This document shows positions 52,685-61,014 of a stretch of 64,000 nt of DNA, piece after piece. The notes beneath the pieces are model-generated. The model saw only the letters and a program-made list of their open reading frames with translations. It was not told the DNA's origin and did not search any database. The translations under genes and the position numbers were made by a program. The DNA is from JAIYCX01 sp964353175 (lineage in GTDB: Bacteria > Bdellovibrionota_C > UBA2361 > SZUA-149 > DAOLCO01), in assembly GCA_964353175.1 (NCBI GenBank), contig CAYGUX010000010.1, positions 1 through 64,000 on the forward strand, given 5' to 3'. How positions within the stretch are numbered: the stretch's first letter is position 1; each line of letters starts with the position of its first letter.

Positions 52685-53053
52685 ATGATTCAGCAAGAAA
52701 CGGTACTCGATGTAGCAGATAATTCTGGTGCTAAACGAGTTAAATGTATTAAAGTGTTAGGTGGTTCAAAGAGAAGATTTGCCAGCGTTGGTGATGTCAT
52801 TGTCGTAGCAATTAAAGTTGCTATGCCAAACTCTAAGGTCAAGAAGGGCGATGTTCATAAGGCAGTAGTTGTAAGAACTACTAAAGAAGTTGCTCGTGCT
52901 GATGGATCTTTTATTAAATTTGATGTAAATTCAGCGGTATTAATTAATGCTCAGAAAGAGCCTATCGGGAACCGTATATTCGGGCCAGTTGCTAGGGAAC
53001 TTCGGGGTAAAGATTTTATGAAAATCATTTCATTAGCTCCGGAGGTGCTATAA
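52685..53053 (+). CDS. rplN: 50S ribosomal protein L14
   Basis: 122 residues, canonical. VLDVADNSGAKRVKCIKVLGGSKRR and RIFGPVARELR. First gene of the spc-type run in E. coli order; here 44 bp after rpsQ with no separate promoter evident. Confidence 0.98.
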   Translation: MIQQETVLDVADNSGAKRVKCIKVLGGSKRRFASVGDVIVVAIKVAMPNSKVKKGDVHKAVVVRTTKEVARADGSFIKFDVNSAVLINAQKEPIGNRIFGPVARELRGKDFMKIISLAPEVL

Positions 53054-53056
53054 ATT

Positions 53057-53452
53057 ATGAAAAGAACAGTTGTTTCCAAAGATATTTCTAAGACGCCATT
53101 CAAGTTTCAAACCTTATTAAAGGTCGGAGATCCAGTTATGGTGATGTCTGGTGGTAATAAAGTAAAAGGCAAAGCTCTTAAAGGCCAAGTGTCTGAGCTG
53201 AAGTCTATTAGACCTAAGACAAGTAGAGTTATTGTTGATGGCTTAAACTTGGTTAAAAGACACAAAAGAGCCGCTAATACTCAAGAGACAAGTAGCATAG
53301 TAACAAAAGAAGGTTCTTTGCACATCTCAAACATTATGTACTACAGCAGTGCACATAAGAGACCTTTCAGGCTTAAAGCTCAAGTACAGACAGATGGTAC
53401 AAAAGTTAGAGGCTTTATTAACCCAGAGACAAAAGCTTTCGAGGCTATTTAG
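53057..53452 (+). CDS. rplX: 50S ribosomal protein L24
   Basis: 131 residues; bacterial L24 is usually 100-110. A ~20-residue N-terminal extension precedes the KOW region, which is also unusual (KVGDPVMVMSGGNKVKGKALKGQV, with extra residues after the SGG). The rest (VIVDGLNLVKRHKRA, LHISNIM, KVRGFINPETKAF) matches L24. Begins 3 bp after rplN. Confidence 0.95.
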   Translation: MKRTVVSKDISKTPFKFQTLLKVGDPVMVMSGGNKVKGKALKGQVSELKSIRPKTSRVIVDGLNLVKRHKRAANTQETSSIVTKEGSLHISNIMYYSSAHKRPFRLKAQVQTDGTKVRGFINPETKAFEAI

Positions 53453-53487
53453 TATCTAAATTAAGAAGACATAGGGAGTAAGCCAAA

Positions 53488-54042
53488 ATGGCTAGATTAG
53501 AGGAAATATACAAGACTGAGATTACTGCAAAGCTTAAAGAGAAGTTTAGCTATAGCAATGCAATGCAGATCCCTAAGCTTGAGAAGATTGTTCTCAACAT
53601 GGGAATCGGTGAAGCAGTACAGAATCCTAAGTTAATCGATACAGCAGTAGCAGATCTTACCGCTATTACAGGTCAGAAGCCAGTAATAAGAAGAGCTAAA
53701 AAAGCGATTGCAAATTTCAAATTAAGAGAAGGCCTTCCTATCGGTGTAAGCGTTACATTGAGAAAGAAAAAAATGTACGAGTTTCTTGATAGACTTGTAA
53801 CAGTGGCTTTGCCTAGAGTAAGAGATTTTAGAGGAATACCTGCTACTAGTTTCGACGGTAGAGGAAATTACTCTTTTGGACTTAATGAGCAAATCATTTT
53901 TCCAGAGATAGACATTGAAAAGACTGTTCTACGTGGATTTAGTGTTGTCTGTGTAACTACAGCGAAGACCAATGAAGAGGGTAAAGCTCTACTTGAAGAG
54001 TTTGGAATGCCATTTAGAAAAAAGACTAAGGAAAATGCGTAG
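53488..54042 (+). CDS. rplE: 50S ribosomal protein L5
   Basis: 184 residues. LEKIVLNMGIGEA, TGQKPVIRRAKKAIANFKLREG and GRGNYSFGLNEQIIFPEID are diagnostic. It binds 5S rRNA. rpsN normally follows; instead rpsH starts 8 bp later. Confidence 0.98.
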   Translation: MARLEEIYKTEITAKLKEKFSYSNAMQIPKLEKIVLNMGIGEAVQNPKLIDTAVADLTAITGQKPVIRRAKKAIANFKLREGLPIGVSVTLRKKKMYEFLDRLVTVALPRVRDFRGIPATSFDGRGNYSFGLNEQIIFPEIDIEKTVLRGFSVVCVTTAKTNEEGKALLEEFGMPFRKKTKENA

Positions 54043-54050
54043 GTAATATT

Positions 54051-54449
54051 ATGGTAACAGATCAAATTGCAGATTTATTGACTCGTATTAGGAATGCTCA
54101 AGGAGCTAGGCATAAGACTTTACGCATGCCTGCATCCAAGGAGAAGCACAGAATTCTATCCTTGATGGTAAGCGAGGGTTTCCTTGAAAACGTTTCAGAA
54201 GAAAAGTCTTTAACTGGTAAGCCAGAGCTAGGTGTGGTTCTTAAGTATGATAAGTACGGAGCACCAGTTATTAATGAAATTAAGAGAATAAGTACTCCAG
54301 GAAGAAGAACTTATGTAGGTGCTGAGTCAATTCCAAAAGTAAGAGGCGGATTAGGGATAGTTATCGTTTCTACTTCAAAAGGTGTATTGACTGATAGAGA
54401 AGCTCGCAAGGTTGGTGTTGGTGGCGAGTTAGTTTGTTCTATTTATTAG
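54051..54449 (+). CDS. rpsH: 30S ribosomal protein S8
   Basis: 132 residues. DLLTRIRNAQGARH and the C-terminal RVSTPGRRTY-like and GLGIVIVSTSKGVLTDREAR motifs. In E. coli S8 represses the spc operon by binding near rplE; the tight rplE-rpsH spacing here is compatible but untested. Confidence 0.98.
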   Translation: MVTDQIADLLTRIRNAQGARHKTLRMPASKEKHRILSLMVSEGFLENVSEEKSLTGKPELGVVLKYDKYGAPVINEIKRISTPGRRTYVGAESIPKVRGGLGIVIVSTSKGVLTDREARKVGVGGELVCSIY

Positions 54450-54485
54450 AGAATAAAGTTTTTTAAAACGAATTGGAGAAATAAT

Positions 54486-55037
54486 ATGTCTAGGGTTGGA
54501 AAATTACCAATTGAAATTCCTGGGTCTGTAACAGCCACTATAGCAGGGCAACTTTTAGAAGTTAAAGGCCCTAAAGGTAAGTTATCTAGGGAAATTAGAC
54601 CAGAAATTAAAGCCGTTATTGATGGCGCTAATTTAACATTTGAAGTATTAACTAAAAGTGGTCAAGCAAGCGCATTTCATGGTTTAGAAAGATCATTAGC
54701 GGCTAATATGGTTAAAGGTGTTTCAGACGGCTTTGTTAAAGAACTTTCTTTAATCGGAACTGGTTATAGAGCGGAACAAGCTGGGCCTAATGTTTTAACA
54801 TTAGCACTTGGTTATTCTCACACTATTGATTTTGCGGTTCCTACAGGAATTACAGCTACAGTTGTAAAAGAAGGTAGAGAAGTATTCATTCGGTTAGAGT
54901 CATCAGATAAGCAATTGCTAGGTCAAGTAGCCTCTCAAATTAGAGCCTTAAGACCACCTGAGCCTTACAAAGGTAAAGGCGTTAGATATAGAGACGAAGT
55001 AGTTAAGTTAAAAGCTGGTAAAGCTGGTAAGAAGTAA
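54486..55037 (+). CDS. rplF: 50S ribosomal protein L6
   Basis: 183 residues with the two-fold repeat of L6; ends RPPEPYKGKGVRYRDEVVKLKAGKAGKK, typical. 36 bp after rpsH with a ggaga site. Confidence 0.98.
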   Translation: MSRVGKLPIEIPGSVTATIAGQLLEVKGPKGKLSREIRPEIKAVIDGANLTFEVLTKSGQASAFHGLERSLAANMVKGVSDGFVKELSLIGTGYRAEQAGPNVLTLALGYSHTIDFAVPTGITATVVKEGREVFIRLESSDKQLLGQVASQIRALRPPEPYKGKGVRYRDEVVKLKAGKAGKK

Positions 55038-55055
55038 TTAAGTAAAAGGCTGATT

Positions 55056-55418
55056 ATGGCAGATTTAAAGAAAAAACACGCATCAAGAATAAGACGTAAA
55101 ATAAGAGTTCGTAAACAAATCAAGGGCACTTCAGAGAAGCCAAGATTATGTGTATTTAGAAGTCTTAAGTACACTTATGCACAATTAATCTCAGATGAAG
55201 ATGGAACTGTATTGGCAGCAGCGTCAACTAGAAACTTAAGTGTTGAAGGTGGATCAGCAGGATCAAAAGCAGGAGCAAAGACATTGGGATTAGAGCTTGC
55301 AAAAAAAGCATTAACTAAAAACATTAAGAATGTAGTGTTTGATAGAAATGGATACGTTTACCACGGAAGAGTAGCTTCAGTGGCAGATGGCGCTAGAGAA
55401 GGCGGATTGCAGTTCTAA
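55056..55418 (+). CDS. rplR: 50S ribosomal protein L18
   Basis: 120 residues. IRRKIRVRKQIKGTSEKPRLCVFRS and FDRNGYVYHGRVASVADGAREGGLQF are diagnostic. It binds 5S rRNA. 18 bp after rplF. Confidence 0.98.
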   Translation: MADLKKKHASRIRRKIRVRKQIKGTSEKPRLCVFRSLKYTYAQLISDEDGTVLAAASTRNLSVEGGSAGSKAGAKTLGLELAKKALTKNIKNVVFDRNGYVYHGRVASVADGAREGGLQF

Positions 55419-55466
55419 GTCGTATATTTATTATTTTAAGGTAGAGAAACAGGAGTAAAGAGACAA

Positions 55467-56012
55467 ATGGGAGCTAGATACCCAAGACCAACTCGAAGAA
55501 AAGCAACTGTACAAGATTGCGGTGAATTAACTGAAAAGGTAGTCTCTATTAGCCGTGTAGCTAAAGTGGTGAAAGGTGGAAGACGCTTTAGTTTTAGTGC
55601 GCTTGTAGCCGTAGGTGATGGTAGAGGACATGTAGGATACGGATTAGGTAAAGCTAATGAAGTTCCTGATGCTATCAGAAAGGCCACTGAAAGTGCTAAG
55701 AAGAATTTGATCAACGTTCACCTAGTAGGTACGACTATCCCTTTTGGAGTTATGGGAGAGGGTGGAGCTGCAAGAGTGATGTTAAAGCCAGCTAGTCCAG
55801 GAACAGGAGTTATCGCTGGATCTGTTGTAAGAAGTATCATGGAGCTTGTTGGCGTAAATGATATTTTGACTAAGAGCTTAGGTTCACAGAATCCTCATAA
55901 CGTTTTGTCGGCAGTAATTAATGGTCTTTTACAATTAGAAGATCCATCAGAGATGGCATACACTAGAGGTAAAACTCTTGATGAACTTGGTTATCAAGTT
56001 TTCGGTGCGTAA
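55467..56012 (+). CDS. rpsE: 30S ribosomal protein S5
   Basis: 181 residues. VSISRVAKVVKGGRRFSFSALVAVGD, KANEVPDAIRKATESAKK and ASPGTGVIAGSVVR are the S5 signature. Starts after a caggagtaaa site, 48 bp from rplR. Confidence 0.98.
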   Translation: MGARYPRPTRRKATVQDCGELTEKVVSISRVAKVVKGGRRFSFSALVAVGDGRGHVGYGLGKANEVPDAIRKATESAKKNLINVHLVGTTIPFGVMGEGGAARVMLKPASPGTGVIAGSVVRSIMELVGVNDILTKSLGSQNPHNVLSAVINGLLQLEDPSEMAYTRGKTLDELGYQVFGA

Positions 56013-56051
56013 TAATTTTTAGGTAGTTTTAAAGAAAGTATTGGAGAGAAT

Positions 56052-56267
56052 ATGGCTAAAAAATCAAATGGATTTTCCTATAAGTTAGGAGACACATTGA
56101 ATGTTAAGCAAATTAGAAGTGCGATAGCTAGACCTAAAGATCAAAGACTGACGTTACAGACTATGGGCTTGGGACGGATTGGGCATTCTCATAAATTTTC
56201 CTTAGATGCATCGCTTATGGGTAAGTTAAAAAAAGTTTGGCATCTCATTAGTGTTGAGAAAGTTTAG
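56052..56267 (+). CDS. rpmD: 50S ribosomal protein L30
   Basis: 71 residues, slightly longer than the ~60 usual. RSAIARPKDQRLTLQTMGLGRIGHS is the L30 motif. 39 bp after rpsE. Confidence 0.95.
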   Translation: MAKKSNGFSYKLGDTLNVKQIRSAIARPKDQRLTLQTMGLGRIGHSHKFSLDASLMGKLKKVWHLISVEKV

Positions 56268-56296
56268 AGCGTTTAAAGATTTAATAAGGTAAAATT

Positions 56297-56806
56297 ATGG
56301 CTACAAATCAATCAGAAACTAGATCAAGTATGAATCTTAGTGGACTTGCTCCAACTAAGGGATCTAAGCATAGAAGAAAAAGAATTGGCTTTGGCGAAGG
56401 CAGTGGTTTAGGAAAGACTTGCGGAAAGGGAAACAAGGGGCACAGAGCTAGATCTGGGTATAAATCAAGTCCAGGATTTGAAGGTGGTCAAATGCCACTT
56501 CATAGACGTTTGCCAAAAGTTGGATTTACATCAAGAAAGAAGGTAGCTGGAACAAATGTTTTCTCACTAGTATCACTTGAAGTTTTAAATTCTCTAGCTG
56601 AAAGAACTGCTGATTCAGTAATTTCTTTAGAAGTTTTAAAAAGCGAAGGCTATTTAAAATCATCTAAACCTAGAGTTAAAATTCTTGGTAAAGGCGAAGT
56701 AACTAAGAAAATCATAGTGGAAGCACATGCTGTAAGTGAAGGCGCTAAACTTGCTATTGAGAAAGCTGGCGGAGAAGTTCGAGTCGTCAGTTTCTATAAA
56801 GAGTAA
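56297..56806 (+). CDS. rplO: 50S ribosomal protein L15
   Basis: 169 residues. KHRRKRIGFGEGSGLGKTCGKGNKGHRARSG and FEGGQMPLHRRLPKVGF are diagnostic. Followed 21 bp later by an intrinsic terminator, unusually separating it from secY. Confidence 0.98.
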   Translation: MATNQSETRSSMNLSGLAPTKGSKHRRKRIGFGEGSGLGKTCGKGNKGHRARSGYKSSPGFEGGQMPLHRRLPKVGFTSRKKVAGTNVFSLVSLEVLNSLAERTADSVISLEVLKSEGYLKSSKPRVKILGKGEVTKKIIVEAHAVSEGAKLAIEKAGGEVRVVSFYKE

Positions 56807-56827
56807 GATTTTTAATTCTTTGTAAAT

Positions 56828-56860
56828 AAAAAGGGCTCAATTTGGGCCCTTTTTATTTTT
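56828..56860 (+). terminator. intrinsic terminator between rplO and secY
   Basis: aaaaagggc (56828-56836) pairs perfectly with gcccttttt (56846-56854) around a 9-nt loop, and is followed by a T-rich run (attttt). It ends the upstream ribosomal-protein transcript or attenuates read-through into secY. Confidence 0.88.
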
Positions 56861-56943
56861 CAGTGTCCTATTCAATGGCGTAATTTCAACTTTCAAGCTA
56901 TAACCATCTTCAATTATTTAATTATTTAACTCGGAGAAACTAA

Positions 56944-58287
56944 GTGATACCTGGTATTCAAAACGCAGCTAAGATTCCTGAACTTAGAAAAAGAGCATTA
57001 TATACTCTCGGCATGTTAATAATCTATCGTATAGGTGTTTTTGTACCTGTACCTGGGATAGATGCGGAACAGTTCAGAAGAAAGTTCCAAGATGCTTCCG
57101 CAACAGTTTTTGGAATGGTTAATATGTTTTCTGGAGGAGCTATTGAAAACTTTTCAATACTCGCTTTAGGAATTATGCCATACATTAGCGTGTCCATCAT
57201 AATGCAACTTCTTACAAGCACATCTAAGTATTTGGAAGATCTGTCTAAAGAAGGCGCTCATGGGAAAAAAATTATTACAAGGTACACTAGAATTGGAACC
57301 ATCATATTAGCCTTGATCCAAGGTAGTGTGATTAGTGCGGGACTTCAGTCTCAAGGATTGGTGAGCACTCCAGGTACGATGTTCGTGATTAAGTCTGCTA
57401 TTACATTGGCTGCTGGAACTGCTTTTATTATGTGGTTGGGTGAGCAGATTACAGAAAGAGGTATTGGTAACGGTGCTAGTTTAATTATCTCTGCCGGGAT
57501 CATAGCTAGAATGCCATCAACATTATTTCAAACTTTAGAGTTAATGGGTGAAGGTGGTATCGAGCCAGCCTCTCTTTTATTGGTGTTCTTATTTGGAATT
57601 GGCACTGTCCTTTTTATAGTTTATGTTGAAAGATGTCAGAGGCAAATACCAGTTCAGTATCCAAAGCGAGTTGCTGGTGGCCGAATGATGACTCAATCGG
57701 CAGCGCAACACATGCCGTTAAAACTTAATACTGCTGGGGTAATACCCCCGATTTTCGCATCTGCTTTTTTACTATTCCCAGCTACGATCGCTCAAGTTGG
57801 AGATGCAAAATGGATGGAAGCATATTTAGCCTATTTATCACCAGGGTCATTTTCCTATGAGTTGATATTTGCAGGTTTAATCATGTTCTTCGGATACTTT
57901 TATACCGCGCTTATGTTTGATCCAGCACAGATTTCAGAGAACTTAAAAAAGAATGGTGGTTTTATTCCAACGGTTAGACCAGGAAAGGATACCACTGAAT
58001 TCTTAATGAGAGTTTTAAATAGATTGACATTATGGGGATCTATTTATTTAGCTATTATCTGTATTGCACCGCAAGTGTTTTATAGTGAGATGGGAGCTAC
58101 TGGATTTTCTTATTTTTTTGGTGGGACTGCTATATTGATTGTAGTTGGTGTTACCATGGACACAATGTCTCAAATTCAGTCTCATATGTTTGCTAAGAGT
58201 TATGAGTCTTTTCTGGATAAAGGCAGTAAGAAGGTACGCGGCGCTGCCAGTGCAAGCCAAGTCGGTGGTAGATTAATTAGAAGGTAG
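56944..58287 (+). CDS. secY: preprotein translocase subunit SecY
   Basis: 447 residues, ten membrane helices. GTG start with CGGAGAAA upstream. Conserved segments: RIGVFVPVPGID, GIMPYISVSIIMQLL, GNGASLIISAGI, PVQYPKRVAGGR, KLNTAGVIPPIFASAFLLFP and PAQISENLKKNGGFIPTVRPG. It forms the Sec channel with SecE and SecG. It is separated from rplO by a terminator and is followed 7 bp later by adk. Confidence 0.99.
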   Translation: MIPGIQNAAKIPELRKRALYTLGMLIIYRIGVFVPVPGIDAEQFRRKFQDASATVFGMVNMFSGGAIENFSILALGIMPYISVSIIMQLLTSTSKYLEDLSKEGAHGKKIITRYTRIGTIILALIQGSVISAGLQSQGLVSTPGTMFVIKSAITLAAGTAFIMWLGEQITERGIGNGASLIISAGIIARMPSTLFQTLELMGEGGIEPASLLLVFLFGIGTVLFIVYVERCQRQIPVQYPKRVAGGRMMTQSAAQHMPLKLNTAGVIPPIFASAFLLFPATIAQVGDAKWMEAYLAYLSPGSFSYELIFAGLIMFFGYFYTALMFDPAQISENLKKNGGFIPTVRPGKDTTEFLMRVLNRLTLWGSIYLAIICIAPQVFYSEMGATGFSYFFGGTAILIVVGVTMDTMSQIQSHMFAKSYESFLDKGSKKVRGAASASQVGGRLIRR

Positions 58288-58294
58288 ATAACAG

Positions 58295-58858
58295 ATGAGA
58301 GCTATATATATCTTTTTAGGTCCTCCAGGGGCGGGTAAGGGGACTCAAGCTAAAAAGTTTTCTGCAGACCAAGGCATAGCGCATATTAGTACAGGTGATA
58401 TGCTAAGAGCGTCCATGCAAGCTGGAACAGAGCAGGGGAATCAGATAAAGGCAATTGTTGATTCTGGTAATCTAGTTTCTGATGATGTTGTGATCGATCT
58501 AATTAGAGATAGAATATCTAAAGCTGACTGTGAAAATGGATTTCTTTTGGATGGTTTCCCAAGAACGGTCCCTCAGGCACAAGCTTTAAAACAATTATTA
58601 TTAGAATCTGATGAGAAGTTAGCTTCAGCAATATTGTTTGAAGTTGATGAAATTGAATTATTAGCAAGGCTATCTGGGCGTAGGGATGCAGAGCAAAGAG
58701 CAGATGATGCTGAAGAAACTCAAAGAAAACGTATCGACGTCTATCATGCGCAAACAGCGCCATTAATTGCTTACTATTCAGAGATTGGCAAACTAAAAAG
58801 AATAGATTCTAATGGAACAGTAGAAGAAGTGTACGAGAAACTTCGAGAAGTAATATAA
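58295..58858 (+). CDS. adk: adenylate kinase (short-LID type)
   Basis: 187 residues. P-loop GPPGAGKGTQ (~8-17), ISTGDMLR, the NMP-binding FLLDGFPRTVPQA and a short LID (RRDAEQRADDAEETQRKR) without the zinc-containing insertion of longer forms. Balances AMP, ADP and ATP. 7 bp after secY and 9 bp before map, a common order. Confidence 0.97.
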   Translation: MRAIYIFLGPPGAGKGTQAKKFSADQGIAHISTGDMLRASMQAGTEQGNQIKAIVDSGNLVSDDVVIDLIRDRISKADCENGFLLDGFPRTVPQAQALKQLLLESDEKLASAILFEVDEIELLARLSGRRDAEQRADDAEETQRKRIDVYHAQTAPLIAYYSEIGKLKRIDSNGTVEEVYEKLREVI

Positions 58859-58867
58859 ATAATTATT

Positions 58868-59638
58868 ATGGCTATTACTTTAAAAAATAGTGACGAGATT
58901 GCTCTAATGAGGAAAGCTAATCTCGTAGTTTATGAGATTCACGAAGAGTTGAAAAGTTTAATGAAAGTAGGTGTGACTACTTTGGAAATTGATACAGTCG
59001 CTAAAAACCTTTGTACTAAGTACAAAGTTAAACCAGCTTTTTTAAATTACCCATCTTCTACCAAGGGTGTAAAAGATTTTCCTGGAGTGGTATGTGCCTC
59101 TCCCAATGATGTTATCGTTCACGGAATTCCAGATGCTACACCATTGCGTGATGGCGATATTTTGAGCGTTGATTTTGGTTGTTGTTATGAAGGTTTTTAC
59201 GGTGATTCCGCGAGGACTTATGCAATAGGCAGTGTCACTTCAGACGTTCAAATGTTGCTAGATACAACTGAACAAAGTTTAGAAGAAGCCATAAAGATGT
59301 GTGTAGCCGGTGGTAGAATTGGTGATATCTCTCATGCGGTACAATCTACGGTAGAAAAAAAAGGCTTGGGAGTAGTTAGAGAGTTTGTCGGGCATGGCAT
59401 TGGGCGTAAAATGCATGAACCCCCGCACATTCCTAATTATGGATTAAAGGGTCAGGGTAGGGTATTGAAGTCTGGAATGGTCCTAGCAATCGAGCCAATG
59501 ATTACTTTAGGTGATTATCAGGTAAAAATACGTTCAGATGGATGGACAGCCGCGACTAAGGATGGTAGTTACTCGGCCCATTTCGAACATACGGTAGCAA
59601 TTACAGATAAAGGCCCTTACGTATTATCACGGCCTTGA
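58868..59638 (+). CDS. map: type I methionine aminopeptidase
   Basis: 256 residues. Metal-binding residues in VDFGCCYEGFYGDSART (Asp pair), VGHGIGRKMHEPPHIPN (His), IEPM (Glu) and HFEHTVAI (Glu) are present. It removes the initiator Met from nascent proteins. infA, which normally follows, is not found in this window; rpmJ comes next. Confidence 0.97.
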   Translation: MAITLKNSDEIALMRKANLVVYEIHEELKSLMKVGVTTLEIDTVAKNLCTKYKVKPAFLNYPSSTKGVKDFPGVVCASPNDVIVHGIPDATPLRDGDILSVDFGCCYEGFYGDSARTYAIGSVTSDVQMLLDTTEQSLEEAIKMCVAGGRIGDISHAVQSTVEKKGLGVVREFVGHGIGRKMHEPPHIPNYGLKGQGRVLKSGMVLAIEPMITLGDYQVKIRSDGWTAATKDGSYSAHFEHTVAITDKGPYVLSRP

Positions 59639-59690
59639 TTTTTCTTGTGTAAGCGTAATTGCTAGAGATTAGTGTTGTTTTTGAGTTTTA

Positions 59691-59699
59691 TGGTATAAT
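59691..59699 (+). promoter_or_regulatory. extended -10 promoter upstream of rpmJ
   Basis: TGGTATAAT, the extended -10 form (TGn-TATAAT), about 35 bp ahead of rpmJ. A clear -35 is not needed for this class. A 14-bp palindrome begins 3 bp after it. Confidence 0.6.
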
Positions 59700-59702
59700 C
59701 GG

Positions 59703-59716
59703 GCCAATTAATTGGC
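59703..59716. promoter_or_regulatory. palindrome GCCAATTAATTGGC over the predicted start of rpmJ transcription
   Basis: A perfect 14-bp palindrome beginning 3 bp after the TATAAT box, so it overlaps the predicted +1. Such a site could bind a repressor. It could also be a chance AT-rich palindrome. Confidence 0.45.
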
Positions 59717-59733
59717 ATTTTTGAAGGAGATTT

Positions 59734-59850
59734 ATGAAAGTTAGAGCCTCAGTAAAGAAGATTTGTGAGTATTGTAAGGTACTTAAGAGAAAAGGTAGAG
59801 TATATGTGATCTGCACAAGAAGTGCTAAACACAAACAAAGACAAGGATAA
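59734..59850 (+). CDS. rpmJ: 50S ribosomal protein L36 (zinc-binding form)
   Basis: 38 residues, with the four zinc ligands C11, C14, C27 and H33 (CEYCKVLKRKGRVYVIC then SAKHKQRQG). An AAGGAGA site precedes the ATG. Normal size for L36. It is preceded by an extended -10 promoter and palindrome. Confidence 0.97.
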   Translation: MKVRASVKKICEYCKVLKRKGRVYVICTRSAKHKQRQG

Positions 59851-59917
59851 TTAGACTATTATTTAGTTTAAAAGTTTCTGTTCTTGGGTTTTTTATTGGT
59901 TATTTAATTAAACTTTA

Positions 59918-59942
59918 GACTTAAAAGCACTATTTTTAAGTC
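59918..59942 (+). promoter_or_regulatory. hairpin downstream of rpmJ
   Basis: gacttaaaa (59918-59926) and ttttaagtc (59934-59942) form a perfect 9-bp stem with a 7-nt loop, 67 bp after the rpmJ stop. AU-rich and without a clear T tract, so a weak terminator or a leader element of the alpha operon. Confidence 0.35.
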
Positions 59943-60067
59943 AGGAGCTTGATTTTATTTTGGTTTTTATATATTTCGCCTGTGAATAATTCAGTAAATC
60001 TCACTTAAATAATAGTGGAGACCTGAAATTTATTTGGTGTAATTAGGGGCTTAATGCTCTTTAGAGA

Positions 60068-60085
60068 CTGTAATGAATATTACAG
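60068..60085 (+). promoter_or_regulatory. hairpin in the leader of the alpha operon
   Basis: ctgtaat-gaat-attacag forms a perfect 7-bp stem, 38 bp before the rpsM start. In E. coli S4 represses this operon by binding a folded leader at rpsM. This hairpin could be part of an analogous structure, but similarity was not established. Confidence 0.35.
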
Positions 60086-60123
60086 TTTAGTTTGAAATGT
60101 TTTCGTATTTTTGGAATTAATTC

Positions 60124-60507
60124 ATGGCTCGTATTGCTGGTATCGATCTTCCTAGGAATAAAAGAGTAGATATTGCTCTTACCTATATTGTTGGAATTGG
60201 AAAAACTACATCTGCATTAGTTTTAAAAGAAGCTGATATTGATCCTGCTGTTAGAACAGACGCACTTAGTGAAGACCAAGTGGGGACAATCAGAAAAATC
60301 ATTGAAAATAAATATCCTGTTGAAGGGGATATTCGAAGACAAACTGGTGCGAACATCAAGAGATTGATGGATCTTGGTACCTACAGAGGACTAAGACATA
60401 GAAAAGGGCTACCAGTAAGAGGTCAGAGAACAAATACGAATTCTAGAACAAGGAAAGGTCCTAGAAGAGGAACAGTTCCTGGTAAAAAAATTGCAACTAA
60501 GAAGTAA
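60124..60507 (+). CDS. rpsM: 30S ribosomal protein S13
   Basis: 127 residues. ARIAGIDLPRNKRVDIALTYI, YRGLRHRKGLPVRGQRTNTNSRT and RKGPRR are diagnostic. First gene of the alpha operon after a 273-bp gap. The start context is weak (ggaattaattc), which fits regulated initiation. Confidence 0.98.
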   Translation: MARIAGIDLPRNKRVDIALTYIVGIGKTTSALVLKEADIDPAVRTDALSEDQVGTIRKIIENKYPVEGDIRRQTGANIKRLMDLGTYRGLRHRKGLPVRGQRTNTNSRTRKGPRRGTVPGKKIATKK

Positions 60508-60539
60508 GATTTCAAAATAGTAAAGTAAATTGATATAAT

Positions 60540-60941
60540 ATGGCAACAGATAAGAAAGCAGCTGCAGGAAAGAAGAAGAAAACTAAGTCTAAGAATGTAC
60601 CTATTGGGATAGCTCATATTCAGGCGACATTTAATAACACAGTAGTCACTATTACAGATCCTTCTGGTGGTGTGTTATCTTGGTCAAGTTCTGGATGCCA
60701 CGGATTTAAAGGTTCTAGAAAGTCAACACCATTTGCTGCCCAAGTAACAGCGCAGAAAGCCGCTGAAGTTGCTATGGAACATGGATTGAGAACAGCAGCT
60801 GTGATTATTCGCGGACCTGGTTCAGGAAGAGAGTCTGCTTTAAGAGCGCTACAAAGTACAGGAATTGCGATTACTTCCATAAAGGATTTAACTCCAATTC
60901 CTCATAATGGTTGTAGGCCAAAGAAGAGAAGAAGAGTTTAG
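60540..60941 (+). CDS. rpsK: 30S ribosomal protein S11
   Basis: 133 residues. HIQATFNNTVVTITDPSGGVLSWSSSG and the C-terminal IKDLTPIPHNGCRPKKRRRV are diagnostic. Lys-rich N-terminus. 32 bp after rpsM. Confidence 0.98.
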   Translation: MATDKKAAAGKKKKTKSKNVPIGIAHIQATFNNTVVTITDPSGGVLSWSSSGCHGFKGSRKSTPFAAQVTAQKAAEVAMEHGLRTAAVIIRGPGSGRESALRALQSTGIAITSIKDLTPIPHNGCRPKKRRRV

Positions 60942-61014
60942 TATTAGTTTCGATTGGAACAAATTTTATTTAATTTCAAAATTATTGCCTTAAGATAGAT
61001 AAATTAGGATTGAT

